A program made the translations under genes and the position numbers. Below are positions 1-7,009 of a stretch of DNA of 21,846 nt, one piece after another. The notes beneath the pieces were generated by a model. It was not told the DNA's origin and searched no databases. It saw nothing but the letters and a program-made list of their open reading frames with translations. The DNA comes from a virus, in IMG/VR virus record IMGVR_UViG_3300025282_000294, positions 1 to 21,846 of that record, one strand, 5' to 3'. Position 1 is the first letter of the stretch. The number at the start of each line of letters is the position of its first letter.

Positions 1-472
1 CCTTTGCTTCTTCGGTATGCTTATATCCAAAAAAGGGATTTAATTCTCCTACACGAGCCTTCATAAGTTTTACATAGGATTCGGGCATTGTTTTTCCTGT
101 ACCTGCTATACTCATTCTTTCAATAGACTCAGGGGTCATACTATATGATTCCAAACCTCCAGTTGTACAATTATAGCCAAAATCAGGATTGGTTGTATTC
201 CACTCTTTAATTAATCGTTCCTTATAAGAATAAGCGTCCTCTTTGCTATAGAAAGACTCAACTAAACTGTAACTAAAATTATGTTCACCATACCTTACAA
301 GAGCATTATGAAATGGTGTTTTTCCCATCCTAGCTGTTGGTTTTAATTTCATTCTTCTTTCAAACGCTCTCGCTTTTGTTCTGTGACTCCAAATAGAATG
401 ATTAAGTGTTCTGCTCGTTACACCAATGTATCTCTTGTTATTTATTAAATTGATTGCTTGATAGACTATCAT
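1..472 (-). CDS. GIY-YIG homing endonuclease with NUMOD3 motif (3' end outside window)
   Basis: My own translation of the minus strand from ATG 472 stays open to the window edge (157 codons). The N-terminus reads MIVYQAINLINNKRYIGVTS, which is the GIY (here IVY) and YIG signature with the usual 10-11 residue spacing. Near residues 83-105 lies KERLIKEWN followed by GYNCTTGG; the Glu is the probable metal-binding residue of the fold. At about residue 141 the sequence GELNPFFGYKHTEEAK matches a NUMOD3 DNA-binding repeat, as in I-TevI/SegA-like phage free-standing endonucleases. The family nicks or cuts DNA and spreads by homing. The start overlaps the stop of a short upstream frame (TGATG), and a GTG lies directly before the ATG. 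It is the last minus-strand gene after the amidoligase operon. The family assignment is firm; the C-terminus is unseen. Confidence 0.88.
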   Translation of the reverse strand, partial: MIVYQAINLINNKRYIGVTSRTLNHSIWSHRTKARAFERRMKLKPTARMGKTPFHNALVRYGEHNFSYSLVESFYSKEDAYSYKERLIKEWNTTNPDFGYNCTTGGLESYSMTPESIERMSIAGTGKTMPESYVKLMKARVGELNPFFGYKHTEEAK

Positions 473-537
473 CACAATATTTCTTTTTTTATTTTATTTT
501 TCATTTTTTGCTTGACAAACTCCCATTTAAGGCTTAT
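472..537 (-). CDS. possible short leader ORF with non-AUG (ATA) start
   Basis: A strong Shine-Dalgarno AGGAGG lies at 553-548 on the minus strand. No ATG, GTG or TTG follows at a useful distance, but the frame behind it is open. An ATA at 537 is 10 nt downstream and an ATT at 546 is only 1 nt downstream. The frame encodes about 21 lysine-rich residues ending KNKIKKEIL and stops with TGA overlapping the ATG of the GIY-YIG gene (TGATG), as expected for translational coupling. Alternatively the SD is a decayed site, or it serves the GIY-YIG start through RNA folding. This is speculative. Confidence 0.2.
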   Translation of the reverse strand: MSLKWEFVKQKMKNKIKKEIL

Positions 538-540
538 ATT
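512..540 (+). promoter_or_regulatory. class A promoter, rightward, antisense to amidoligase gene
   Basis: TTGACA (512-517), exactly 17 bp, TATATT (535-540), preceded by GC as in the other copies. The flanks closely match the leftward promoter at 9920-9892 (both have TTAAG then CTTATATTGTTA). It points into the 3' end of the minus-strand amidoligase gene, and no + strand gene follows, so the transcript would be antisense. It may be a displaced copy of the early promoter. Confidence 0.55.
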
Positions 541-562
541 GTTAATACCTCCTGGTTGGTTG

Positions 563-582
563 ATATATATATATATATATAT
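563..582. repeat. (AT)10 dinucleotide tract
   Basis: Ten uninterrupted AT units, continuing into an imperfect TA-rich run to about 597. It lies 22 nt downstream of the promoter at 512-540, between the amidoligase stop and the GIY-YIG leader. A second TA tract lies downstream of the matching promoter at 9920-9892, so promoter plus TA tract occurs twice. Confidence 0.9.
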
Positions 583-586
583 TATA

Positions 587-1744
587 CTATATATACCGAA
601 AGTTAATTTCATTGTCCATGTACTGTCTTGATTCCTCCGTACTTGGGCGGTCAAATTTGCGTACTCTCCTTATTATATAATCTTTTATGGCATCAAGTTC
701 AAGTATTTCTACAAACGCTTGTAAGCCTAAATCTCCGTTGGCATTCATAAGTAGATGTGTGTCAGCATCCCAATCTTCAGATTTGTTGTCAAACTCCCTG
801 CTTAGTGCTATGCCTTTTTCCACTATTGACTGGCATATAGTAATCCAGTTCTTAATTTTTGTAGGATTGTTAGTTCCAGAATGATATCTAAACTCTATAG
901 TTCCAAGATATACCCTTGCGTGTAGATTGAGACCTTGATATCTCGCATCATTATACTTATCAAGGGAGGGATGTTCGTCGCAGTGATCGTAATAGCTGTG
1001 GATAAAATCAGAGTCTGATTGCAAAGCCTTTATTGCATTTACAGACATATTTATACTCTTACACCAATTACTATCATATCTTCTACTTGGCAACATACTA
1101 AATATAGTAGACTCAAAAGCTTTTGTTACGAGCATTATGCCCTTTAATTCCTTATAATATAAATCTCTTGCATCAATGTGTATATGTAATCCGCAAGTTT
1201 TATTTATTCTAAATGCTTGACTGCGAAGCCAAGCTCCCATCTTATCTATTTCACTAAATAATGTATCTCCACACATAGGTTGAGATATAAATTCATATCC
1301 ACCATAATCCTCATCAGAGGTACCAACACTTCCGTCGCTTGATGTGTAAAACGAGTCTGGCTTATCACCAGGATAATAATCACTAGGCCCGAGAGTTTCT
1401 ATCTCAACACCTACAAACCTTTCAAATTTGTTATGCTCAAATGTGGTATCTTCTGGTGGATTGTAAACACTAAGAGAATTATCAAAAGAGTTTAAATCTA
1501 CATCCTCATGTCTGCTGTCCCAGCAATAATTACAATAGGTATATCCATTGTCATCGTTGTTTGCATACTCGTATTCAATTACCTCTCCACAATCCTCACA
1601 CTGAGTGAATACCTCATTGTAACAATCTTCACAATAGAGCCCGTCATCGAGACCACGGAGCTCGTATTGTTCCTCTACTCCACGATTGCAGCAACAACAC
1701 TCTCCAATTATCTTTGGTTTATCTTGTACAGAATCTGGTGGCAT
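587..1744 (-). CDS. amidoligase (COOH-NH2 ligase, GS-like fold) with N-terminal zinc ribbons, paralog 2
   Basis: 385 aa. Residues 16-74 hold paired CxxC knuckles (C38/C41, C49/C52, C71/C74 plus a CCCC cluster at 16-19), consistent with zinc ribbons. The remainder matches the amidoligase_2 family, an ATP-dependent COOH-NH2 ligase with a glutamine-synthetase-like fold: GVEIE at 112-116 (metal/ATP-binding Glu), SSDGSV at 135-140, YEFISQP at 150-156, CGLHIHID at 184-191, and RYQGLNLHARV with TIEFRYH at about 268-288. It is paralogous to the 604-aa protein upstream, sharing the same motifs in the same order. The start ATG has SD TAGGAGG six nt upstream; that SD contains the stop codon of the preceding 99-aa gene, so translation is probably coupled. 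The substrate is unknown. The catalytic motifs look intact. Confidence 0.85.
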   Translation of the reverse strand: MPPDSVQDKPKIIGECCCCNRGVEEQYELRGLDDGLYCEDCYNEVFTQCEDCGEVIEYEYANNDDNGYTYCNYCWDSRHEDVDLNSFDNSLSVYNPPEDTTFEHNKFERFVGVEIETLGPSDYYPGDKPDSFYTSSDGSVGTSDEDYGGYEFISQPMCGDTLFSEIDKMGAWLRSQAFRINKTCGLHIHIDARDLYYKELKGIMLVTKAFESTIFSMLPSRRYDSNWCKSINMSVNAIKALQSDSDFIHSYYDHCDEHPSLDKYNDARYQGLNLHARVYLGTIEFRYHSGTNNPTKIKNWITICQSIVEKGIALSREFDNKSEDWDADTHLLMNANGDLGLQAFVEILELDAIKDYIIRRVRKFDRPSTEESRQYMDNEINFRYI

Positions 1745-1752
1745 AATTCCTC

Positions 1753-2052
1753 CTATGCTATACCATAATTAGCTGTAACTATGTACACAGCCAGTACACT
1801 TATCTCTTTCAGCCACCCAAGGCTCTTAAGAGAATTATACATTTCTTCTTCGCTAGAAGCTGTAATTTCCACACCCTCTAAATCTCTAACTTGAGACCTA
1901 ATATGCTCCATATATTCTTCAAATGTCTTATCAGCAATAAACGGATTTTTTCTCGCCCGTTTATAGAGCATGTTCATTACATATCTTTTTGATTTTATCT
2001 GTATCGGGTCAGCTATGCCGACAAATACAGCTTTTTTCTTTTTCTTTACCAT
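1753..2052 (-). CDS. hypothetical protein, 99 aa, in the amidoligase operon
   Basis: Not recognised. It begins with a lysine-rich patch (MVKKKKKAVFVGIADP), followed by a basic, helical middle (KRYVMNMLYKRARKNPF) and an acidic segment around residues 60-72. The C-terminus LAVYIVTANYGIA is hydrophobic. It lies between the glutamine amidotransferase and the second amidoligase; its stop codon TAG is part of the next gene's SD (TAGGAGG). Its position inside a dedicated enzyme cassette suggests an accessory, a carrier or a substrate polypeptide. Its lysines could be acceptors for an amide ligase, but nothing in the sequence proves this. Confidence 0.75.
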   Translation of the reverse strand: MVKKKKKAVFVGIADPIQIKSKRYVMNMLYKRARKNPFIADKTFEEYMEHIRSQVRDLEGVEITASSEEEMYNSLKSLGWLKEISVLAVYIVTANYGIA

Positions 2053-2059
2053 AAATTCC

Positions 2060-3265
2060 TTATCCTAAAACCGCTGGGAGATTAATTTGTTCACCGTTTT
2101 TACGCTTAGACTCAGCATCATAACAGTACTCACAAAGACCATATCCCTCAGTGTATTTCATATTGATTACTTCTACACCATCTCCACAAAAATCACAGCT
2201 ATACATCTTTTGCTCCACAATTTTATCTGTAGAAGATTTTATGTACCCTAAGTTAAATCCACAGGTTTTACACATATATCCACCTTGAGTATCGTATGCG
2301 AGATCGTCATAATACACTTCCATATTACAATCAGTACATGTTGCCATCCAGTCGCCATTACTGTCCATTTTAAGCTGTTTCTCTGGTTTGTCTATACATT
2401 TATAGCAGATAGAATCTACCCTGTAAGTGCTTGTATGACAAAGTTTACACCGATTAGCTGAATGACTGTAGTTATTAGAACCGCGGCTCCAACCTCCGTG
2501 ATAGTAGCCAACATTAGAATATTTATTCCAATTCTCATTAGTTTCTACTTTAGTTTCCTTTGGTTCTAGACTCTTCCAGAACACAGAAGTATCGTATTCA
2601 TATACAGTGTCTATTGGAAGAGAATATACATCTATTACAAGACCAGCAGCTTTAAGTGCTTCCTCCATAATATCAGCAGTTGATGCCCAAAACAGACATC
2701 TCGCTTTCTTCCAATATGCTATATGAAGAGGTCTACCATCTTCGTGCATAAGATTAATCGTCTGATAATCTTCATTTACCCAACTCAGTGCATAATCTCC
2801 TTCAAGTAAATCAAACACATCTTGATATTTATCTTTTTTGTTGAGCAGCCCGAATATTACCTCAGAATCCACTTGAACATTTTTACCAATTTTACTGGCT
2901 ATGTCTTTATGGTTGTATATTACACCATTATGAGCGCCAATAACACTCCCCTTAGTAAAAGGATGAGCGTTTTGTATGGTAATCGTTCCGTGGGTTGCGA
3001 ATCTCACATGCCCCATAAAGATGGTAGTATCTCTATCAACTTTTTCCAGAATCCCATCCCATTCATTACTACATACAAGGGCATCTGATGGTTGAAGAGT
3101 TCTATAGACTAACTTATCCTCCTTAGAAACAATCGCAAGTCCAGTGGAGTCTTGTCCCCTGACTACGGATTCCCAAGTGAGGTTAGTAATCACATCATCT
3201 ATTCGGCGCATCTGATCATCGCTCTGCCAGCCTTCACGCTTGGCAAATCCGAATATTCCACACAT
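2060..3265 (-). CDS. class II (Ntn) glutamine amidotransferase with three C-terminal zinc ribbons
   Basis: 401 aa. The N-terminus MCGIFGF places the catalytic nucleophile Cys at position 2, exposed after Met removal. Other GATase II signatures are RGQDSTG (36-42), GHVRFATHG (85-93; Arg binds the glutamine carboxylate), AHNGVIYN (111-118, oxyanion hole), DSE (133-135) and GDYALSW (156-162). The domain hydrolyses glutamine to glutamate and ammonia. No GlmS isomerase, PRPP-amidotransferase or asparagine-synthetase domain follows. Instead residues 273-381 contain three Cys4 pairs: C273/C276 with C287/C290, C310/C313 with C332/C335, and C357/C360 with C378/C381. The ammonia acceptor must therefore be handled by a partner, most simply one of the flanking amidoligases. 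The start ATG directly follows the stop TAA of the 604-aa gene. Confidence 0.9.
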   Translation of the reverse strand: MCGIFGFAKREGWQSDDQMRRIDDVITNLTWESVVRGQDSTGLAIVSKEDKLVYRTLQPSDALVCSNEWDGILEKVDRDTTIFMGHVRFATHGTITIQNAHPFTKGSVIGAHNGVIYNHKDIASKIGKNVQVDSEVIFGLLNKKDKYQDVFDLLEGDYALSWVNEDYQTINLMHEDGRPLHIAYWKKARCLFWASTADIMEEALKAAGLVIDVYSLPIDTVYEYDTSVFWKSLEPKETKVETNENWNKYSNVGYYHGGWSRGSNNYSHSANRCKLCHTSTYRVDSICYKCIDKPEKQLKMDSNGDWMATCTDCNMEVYYDDLAYDTQGGYMCKTCGFNLGYIKSSTDKIVEQKMYSCDFCGDGVEVINMKYTEGYGLCEYCYDAESKRKNGEQINLPAVLG

Positions 3266-5080
3266 TTACATTTCCTCTCTTTCTTCTTCTATCATATTAT
3301 CTACTAATGGGTCTGAAAGTACCTCACGCAAAGGTTCATACCTATGCGCATTCTCCCATGCTCCACTCGTTACTTCTTCAGCCCCTTTTTCAATAATATG
3401 GGCATCTGCATTTCTATCTCTCAATTCCTCTACATAAGGAATTAAATCATCCATATTCATAGCAGATAAGTAATCGCTGAAGTCATTTGACTCACTTTTA
3501 ATAAATAAATTCTTTATCTTATCATTTCTCTCTAAAAATCTTGCACCAAAATCTGACATACCTAAGCAGAAAGCCATCCATTTAGTTATAAAGTAACTAT
3601 TAAGAGTTCCGTGATGGTATCTGTATTCTATAGTGCCGTGTAAAAATCTTGAGTGTATATTTAATCCTCTATATCTTGAGGTATTATATTTTTCTGTAGT
3701 TGCCTCTGTCTTATTCATACTCTCATACCATAAAACAGACAAATCTTTTGCAGAAGAGATGTCAAGTATATCATCAGATGTAACTACATCATCCATAGGT
3801 GCTGAATATCTGTTTTTACTTCTATCTGGCGGTAACATCTCATAAATAAAAGGCTCTAAAGTCTTAACAGTCAATAATATACCTTTGAGTCCCTGTACTC
3901 CTATATAGTAGCCATCAGTATGCACATGGAGACCGCAACTATTATTAACATAAAAATTATTCTCACTTGCCCAAGAGCAAAAAGATTTAACTAATGCAAA
4001 TGCATCATCTCCTATTTCTGGAACCATAATAAATTCTCTGCCATAGTCATCATCTATCGAGCCGTCGTGGACATCACTCCATCCAGTAGGATAACCCTCC
4101 CAGCTGATATCATCATTAAATTCAGGTATGGCTTCTATCTCTACTGCTACTGGAGTTCTACTTCTATTTATACCATACAATTTATCTGGTGGTATACTTA
4201 ATTTTGCTAATATATCTCGCCTCAGCATTCTTGGAGGACTGGTTAAAATACTTGTTGCTCTGACATTATAACAAGGCTCACAATATCTTACCGAGTCATA
4301 ATTAAAACTTTTTTCGTTTGAATATAATCTGTTACAGTTATTACATTTAAATACTCGCTCATCATAACAATAACGACAAACAAGCTCCCCTTCGTGATAT
4401 CTGGATGGGGTTCGACGCAGTTTAATTGTCCCATGACACCACTCACAGTCATATTCGTGTGTTAGCTGACAAGGTTCGCAAAGACGACCTATGCCTTGAG
4501 CCTGATAAAGGTCATTTACACTAAACCATTCATTACAATCTGAACACCTGTGTAATTCATCTGGAATAAAATTTTCTCTATTTGCTACTTGTCTTAAAAA
4601 CTTACTAACCACTCTTTGAGGAAGAGAGGTTAATCTTTCTTCCGTTAATGGAGAAATACTATCTTCATAATCCTCTACGCAAATTCTCCAATATCCTCTG
4701 TTCGGTGTGGAGACTTTTAAATATGCTAATCCATCGATAGTCTCAAAAGCCATAAGCAAAGCGAGATCAGATGTTTCATCCCTCATTCTGGGATGGTTTA
4801 TTCTTATCACCTGCCTAAGTCTTAATTCAGTACTATCGGATATAAGGGCAATTTGTTGCCAGAATAAATTTCTTTTTTCAACTACAGAATATGGCTCAGT
4901 ATCAGATGACCCTGAATCTGAGTATGTAATCTCAAATTCAGCCTTATATCTATAAGGATTATCTTCTCTCGAGCTTATATTTACAATAGTTCCTAAATAA
5001 TTTCTGAAGATAATGCTATCATCTACAGAGCCTGACCTAAGAAAGAGTATTTTGTCGCCATTATTAAATTTAACTGACAA
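3266..5080 (-). CDS. large amidoligase (GS-like fold) with N-terminal domain and zinc ribbons, paralog 1
   Basis: 604 aa, starting at TTG 5080 with SD AGGAG five nt upstream. Residues 1-130 are an uncharacterised beta-rich region (possibly SH3-like; guess). Three Cys4 zinc ribbons follow: C179/C182 with C201/C204, C212/C215 with C235/C238, and C246/C249 with C267/C270. The amidoligase_2 domain occupies about 305-510: VAVEIE (311-316), HDGS (338-341), GREFIMVPE (347-355), CGLHVHTDG (382-390), and RYRGLNIHSRF then TIEYRYHHGT (about 469-492). These motifs line up one by one with the 385-aa paralog. The C-terminal 90 residues are acidic and end in EEEREEM. The 44-aa ORF upstream overlaps its start by 11 nt. 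The family is expected to ligate an amine to a carboxylate using ATP; the substrate is unknown. Confidence 0.85.
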   Translation of the reverse strand: MSVKFNNGDKILFLRSGSVDDSIIFRNYLGTIVNISSREDNPYRYKAEFEITYSDSGSSDTEPYSVVEKRNLFWQQIALISDSTELRLRQVIRINHPRMRDETSDLALLMAFETIDGLAYLKVSTPNRGYWRICVEDYEDSISPLTEERLTSLPQRVVSKFLRQVANRENFIPDELHRCSDCNEWFSVNDLYQAQGIGRLCEPCQLTHEYDCEWCHGTIKLRRTPSRYHEGELVCRYCYDERVFKCNNCNRLYSNEKSFNYDSVRYCEPCYNVRATSILTSPPRMLRRDILAKLSIPPDKLYGINRSRTPVAVEIEAIPEFNDDISWEGYPTGWSDVHDGSIDDDYGREFIMVPEIGDDAFALVKSFCSWASENNFYVNNSCGLHVHTDGYYIGVQGLKGILLTVKTLEPFIYEMLPPDRSKNRYSAPMDDVVTSDDILDISSAKDLSVLWYESMNKTEATTEKYNTSRYRGLNIHSRFLHGTIEYRYHHGTLNSYFITKWMAFCLGMSDFGARFLERNDKIKNLFIKSESNDFSDYLSAMNMDDLIPYVEELRDRNADAHIIEKGAEEVTSGAWENAHRYEPLREVLSDPLVDNMIEEEREEM

Positions 5081-5204
5081 AATATCTCCTTATTGATTTA
5101 AAACAAACTATAATACTCGAGATGAATGTACCTCCATAAAAAATATAATGAGGCTCACCACAAAGTCCGAGCAAATGTTTAATTATCTCTTTTACAAAAT
5201 CCAA
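5070..5204 (-). CDS. small single-pass membrane protein, 44 aa
   Basis: Starts at TTG 5204 with SD AGAGGTG six nt upstream. The peptide begins MDFVKEIIKHLLGLCGEPHY, then a hydrophobic stretch IFYGGTFISSIIVCF (about 21-35), then a basic tail KSIRRYFVS, which suggests a single membrane helix with a basic end. Its 3' end overlaps the TTG start of the large amidoligase, implying coupled translation. It is the first gene after a promoter-like sequence at 5259-5230, so it probably belongs to the amidoligase operon. No family recognised. Confidence 0.6.
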   Translation of the reverse strand: MDFVKEIIKHLLGLCGEPHYIFYGGTFISSIIVCFKSIRRYFVS

Positions 5205-5229
5205 ATTTTACACCTCTTTTCCATATTGG

Positions 5230-5259
5230 AAAATACGACCAAAAAATCATAAAAGTCAA
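5230..5259 (-). promoter_or_regulatory. class B promoter candidate for the amidoligase operon
   Basis: On the minus strand, TTGACT (5259-5254) is followed by TATTTT (5235-5230) at 18 bp. The upstream context AAAAAAAGACTTGACT is shared with the promoter at 8786. The predicted start near 5223 lies about 20 nt before the TTG of the 44-aa ORF. The -10 element is weak. Confidence 0.45.
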
Positions 5260-5287
5260 GTCTTTTTTTTTAGAGATAAAAATAATT

Positions 5288-5434
5288 TTAGAGCGCTCCA
5301 TTACCCTCTGTCCGAGCAAATTTCGCTTCATTACGCTCTGTATTACGCTCTCTATAAAGAACGGAGTATGCCTTATTATTCTCTGGAACGATGGATTCCG
5401 AGGACGGCTGGCTCAGCTTTTGTGGACAATATAT
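5288..5434 (-). CDS. possible 48-codon ORF with ATA start
   Basis: SD AAAGGAG (AGGAG 5445-5441) follows the preceding gene's stop closely. There is no ATG/GTG/TTG start in the long frame behind it, but ATA 5434 is 6 nt from the SD and the frame is open for 48 codons. The peptide is hydrophilic (YCPQKLSQPSSES..., then YRERNTERNEAKFARTEG). Three short DNA repeats ATTACSCTCTS at 5300-5310, 5330-5340 and 5342-5352 lie in this frame and correspond to the repeated Arg/Asn/Glu residues. A TTG at 5429 in another frame would give only 17 residues. The region may equally be a non-coding leader. Confidence 0.3.
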   Translation of the reverse strand: MYCPQKLSQPSSESIVPENNKAYSVLYRERNTERNEAKFARTEGNGAL

Positions 5435-5452
5435 TTCAATCTCCTTTTATTT

Positions 5453-5758
5453 TTAGGCTCTTTCGAAAGCCTCTACGACTTTCTTAGCTCCTGGGTTTAA
5501 CTTGTATCGAAACCAAGTTCTAATGAGATCATCATGGTCTCCTGCAGACATATCTGCTACGTTTATTCTACCAGGTTGCGATTCATCTGAATCAGATGGG
5601 TACAGACTTGTTATTCTACCATCTTCGATAGTCAGATCAAGTGCTTCCGAGGTCGCATTAATCTCTGGTAGACCGCAAGTGAGCATAGGATATACTCTCA
5701 TATTATCCTTGTCTACATAAGCATTAACACTCTGAAGTGCTAATAGATTCTTAGCCAT
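5453..5758 (-). CDS. hypothetical protein, 101 aa
   Basis: Not recognised. I chose ATG 5758 because AGGAGG of the full-length SD AAAGGAGGTGA ends eight nt before it; the GTG at 5767 lies inside that SD. The protein is acidic with an ordered beta-like part (LDLTIEDGRITSLYPSDSDE, about 44-63) and a C-terminal helical part DHDDLIRTWFRYKLNPGAKK. It follows the 3'-phosphatase gene by 43 nt in the same direction. No signal peptide or membrane segment is visible. Confidence 0.78.
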   Translation of the reverse strand: MAKNLLALQSVNAYVDKDNMRVYPMLTCGLPEINATSEALDLTIEDGRITSLYPSDSDESQPGRINVADMSAGDHDDLIRTWFRYKLNPGAKKVVEAFERA

Positions 5759-5801
5759 ATTTATCACCTCCTTTCTTTGGCGATTAAGGTTAATAGTTTT
5801 A

Positions 5802-6242
5802 TCAGAAATTTCCGTCTGCTACTTGAAAACAAGGTAGCCCTAATTCTCTCCACATATCCACTACTGGACATTTTTCAGAGTTTCTATCATCGAGAACAAA
5901 TAGGATTTCATACTTTCCTTTTACATTCTCTTCATATAATTCTCTTTTGATTATAGTATCACTTCTAAAATCATCAGTAGTACGCATAAAGAGTGGATAT
6001 CCGTCGAGCATATATTTCTCTAAGAACTTTTCGGTTGGCTCTCTGTCTTTTTCTTGACGACCAGACAAAAATATTATCTCAAATTTTACACTACCTAAGT
6101 TATAAAATTGAGCCATATTCAAAACAAGCTGAACAGGTTCATTAATACTGTCTAAATCGCAAGTAGAAGCATCATACCAAGTACGACCATCGTGCTTAAG
6201 AGAGAGTGTTCCGTCAATATCACATATGATTGCTTTCTGCAT
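5802..6242 (-). CDS. stand-alone polynucleotide 3'-phosphatase (HAD, T4 Pnkp C-terminal type)
   Basis: 146 aa. HAD motif I is CDIDGTLS (D8 nucleophile, D10 acid/base), motif II is FLSGRQ (S60), then R93/D95 and K99 (IIKRELYE), and motif III is LDDRN (D118/D119). The end VVDMWRELGLPCFQVADGNF closely resembles the C-terminus of T4 polynucleotide kinase/phosphatase. Enzymes of this type remove 3'-phosphates or 2',3'-cyclic phosphates from nucleic acid ends before ligation. The N-terminal P-loop kinase domain of T4 Pnkp is absent, and no RNA or DNA ligase is visible in the window. The start ATG has the extended SD AAAGGAGGTGATAT. Family assignment is strong; the repair target (RNA or DNA) is not known. 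Confidence 0.88.
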   Translation of the reverse strand: MQKAIICDIDGTLSLKHDGRTWYDASTCDLDSINEPVQLVLNMAQFYNLGSVKFEIIFLSGRQEKDREPTEKFLEKYMLDGYPLFMRTTDDFRSDTIIKRELYEENVKGKYEILFVLDDRNSEKCPVVDMWRELGLPCFQVADGNF

Positions 6243-6286
6243 TTATATCACCTCCTTTCATAGTAATAATCAGATTGATTTTTAAC

Positions 6287-6514
6287 TTAAAAAATAGGTC
6301 GATGTTTTAGTTTACATCTCCTATAAAATTCTTCCCTTGTTATCCGTATATAGACGCTAAACTTCTGGCATCTTCCAGATTTAGATTTTCTATATCTTAC
6401 TCTTTTTTCAATTCTGTATATAGATTTAATATCTGATAGATATTTGTTCACCATCTTAACTATTTTACGAGTAAACCAATTATTTGGAATACCTCTCGCG
6501 ATATGTGCATACAT
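6287..6514 (-). CDS. hypothetical basic protein, 75 aa
   Basis: Not recognised. It is strongly basic (RIEKRVRYRKSKSGRCQKF; C-terminus RRCKLKHRPIF) and may bind nucleic acid. The SD AAAGGAGGTGA contains the stop codon of the preceding 44-aa gene, so the two are probably translated together. No membrane segment or zinc motif is evident. Confidence 0.7.
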   Translation of the reverse strand: MYAHIARGIPNNWFTRKIVKMVNKYLSDIKSIYRIEKRVRYRKSKSGRCQKFSVYIRITREEFYRRCKLKHRPIF

Positions 6515-6520
6515 ATTATC

Positions 6521-6655
6521 TCACCTCCTTTCATTTTGTCTTTCAATTTTTAATTTATGTCTCTTGCGCTGCGCTCTGGTTCTACCCTGTTTACTCAATT
6601 TATCATTAAGCAGACGCTTATTACGCTTTCTAATCTTAGCAGATTTATTAGGCAT
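6521..6655 (-). CDS. very basic small protein, 44 aa
   Basis: ATG 6655 with SD AAAGGAGAG. The peptide begins MPNKSAKIRKRNKRLLNDKL and ends RKRHKLKIERQNERR; about 40 percent of residues are Lys or Arg. A nucleic-acid-binding role is likely. The start lies 2 nt after the stop of the 52-aa ORF and its own stop lies in the SD of the next gene, so it is part of a coupled chain of three small genes. Confidence 0.7.
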   Translation of the reverse strand: MPNKSAKIRKRNKRLLNDKLSKQGRTRAQRKRHKLKIERQNERR

Positions 6656-6657
6656 TA

Positions 6658-6816
6658 TTACTCTCCTTTCGTTCTGATTCTGTGCCAAATGGCAATGAGT
6701 TGATTTTTCTTAAAAGAGTTTGCTTTGGAGTAAGATATATTGAAGTACCTCATCGCCCATTCTACGAGTTGGGGCTTATTTTTATGAGGACATTTATTGT
6801 AGGAGTATGTTATCAT
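6658..6816 (-). CDS. small protein, 52 aa, helical (SAP/HeH-like appearance)
   Basis: ATG 6816 to TAA 6658. The peptide begins MITYSYNKCPHKNKPQLVEW, then AMRYFNISYSKANSFKKNQL, and ends IAIWHRIRTKGE. The pattern L..W....F.IS..K.N.FKK..L resembles SAP or helix-extension-helix DNA-binding folds, but this is by eye only. No strong SD precedes it. Its stop is within the SD of the 44-aa gene, which supports a real coupled gene. Confidence 0.55.
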   Translation of the reverse strand: MITYSYNKCPHKNKPQLVEWAMRYFNISYSKANSFKKNQLIAIWHRIRTKGE

Positions 6817-6878
6817 AATACTGGCTTGGTTTGATTTGTGGAGTTATGTGGCTCAACTGCTCTTCAAATTTAATACTA

Positions 6879-6995
6879 TTATACAGATAAGAATTCAATC
6901 ACTCGATAAAAAACCCAGGCTCCTGTGATTGTGGCAATAATCACAATCCATACCTCAAACCATCTATCAATAGCAGATAGTATTTTATTCATCAT
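6879..6995 (-). CDS. single-pass membrane micro-protein, 38 aa
   Basis: ATG 6995 with SD AAAGGAG. After MMNKILSAIDRWFEV comes a clear transmembrane stretch WIVIIATITGAWVFY (about 16-30), then RVIEFLSV. The gene is 14 nt downstream of the 131-aa gene. Its function is not known; small phage membrane proteins include holin-like, superinfection and inhibitor proteins, but nothing here distinguishes these. Confidence 0.68.
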   Translation of the reverse strand: MMNKILSAIDRWFEVWIVIIATITGAWVFYRVIEFLSV

Positions 6996-7009
6996 TTTGT
7001 TCTCCTTTA

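Noticed and set aside
475-654. Full-length 60-codon frame across the AT tract
   Set aside because: The middle is an IYIYIYI artefact of the AT repeat and it overlaps the amidoligase gene; only the part after the SD at 553-548 is considered.
5300-5352. Three ATTACSCTCTS repeats as iterons of an origin
   Set aside because: Unequal spacing (30 and 12 bp) and short length; they may simply encode repeated Arg/Asn/Glu residues in the possible 48-codon frame.
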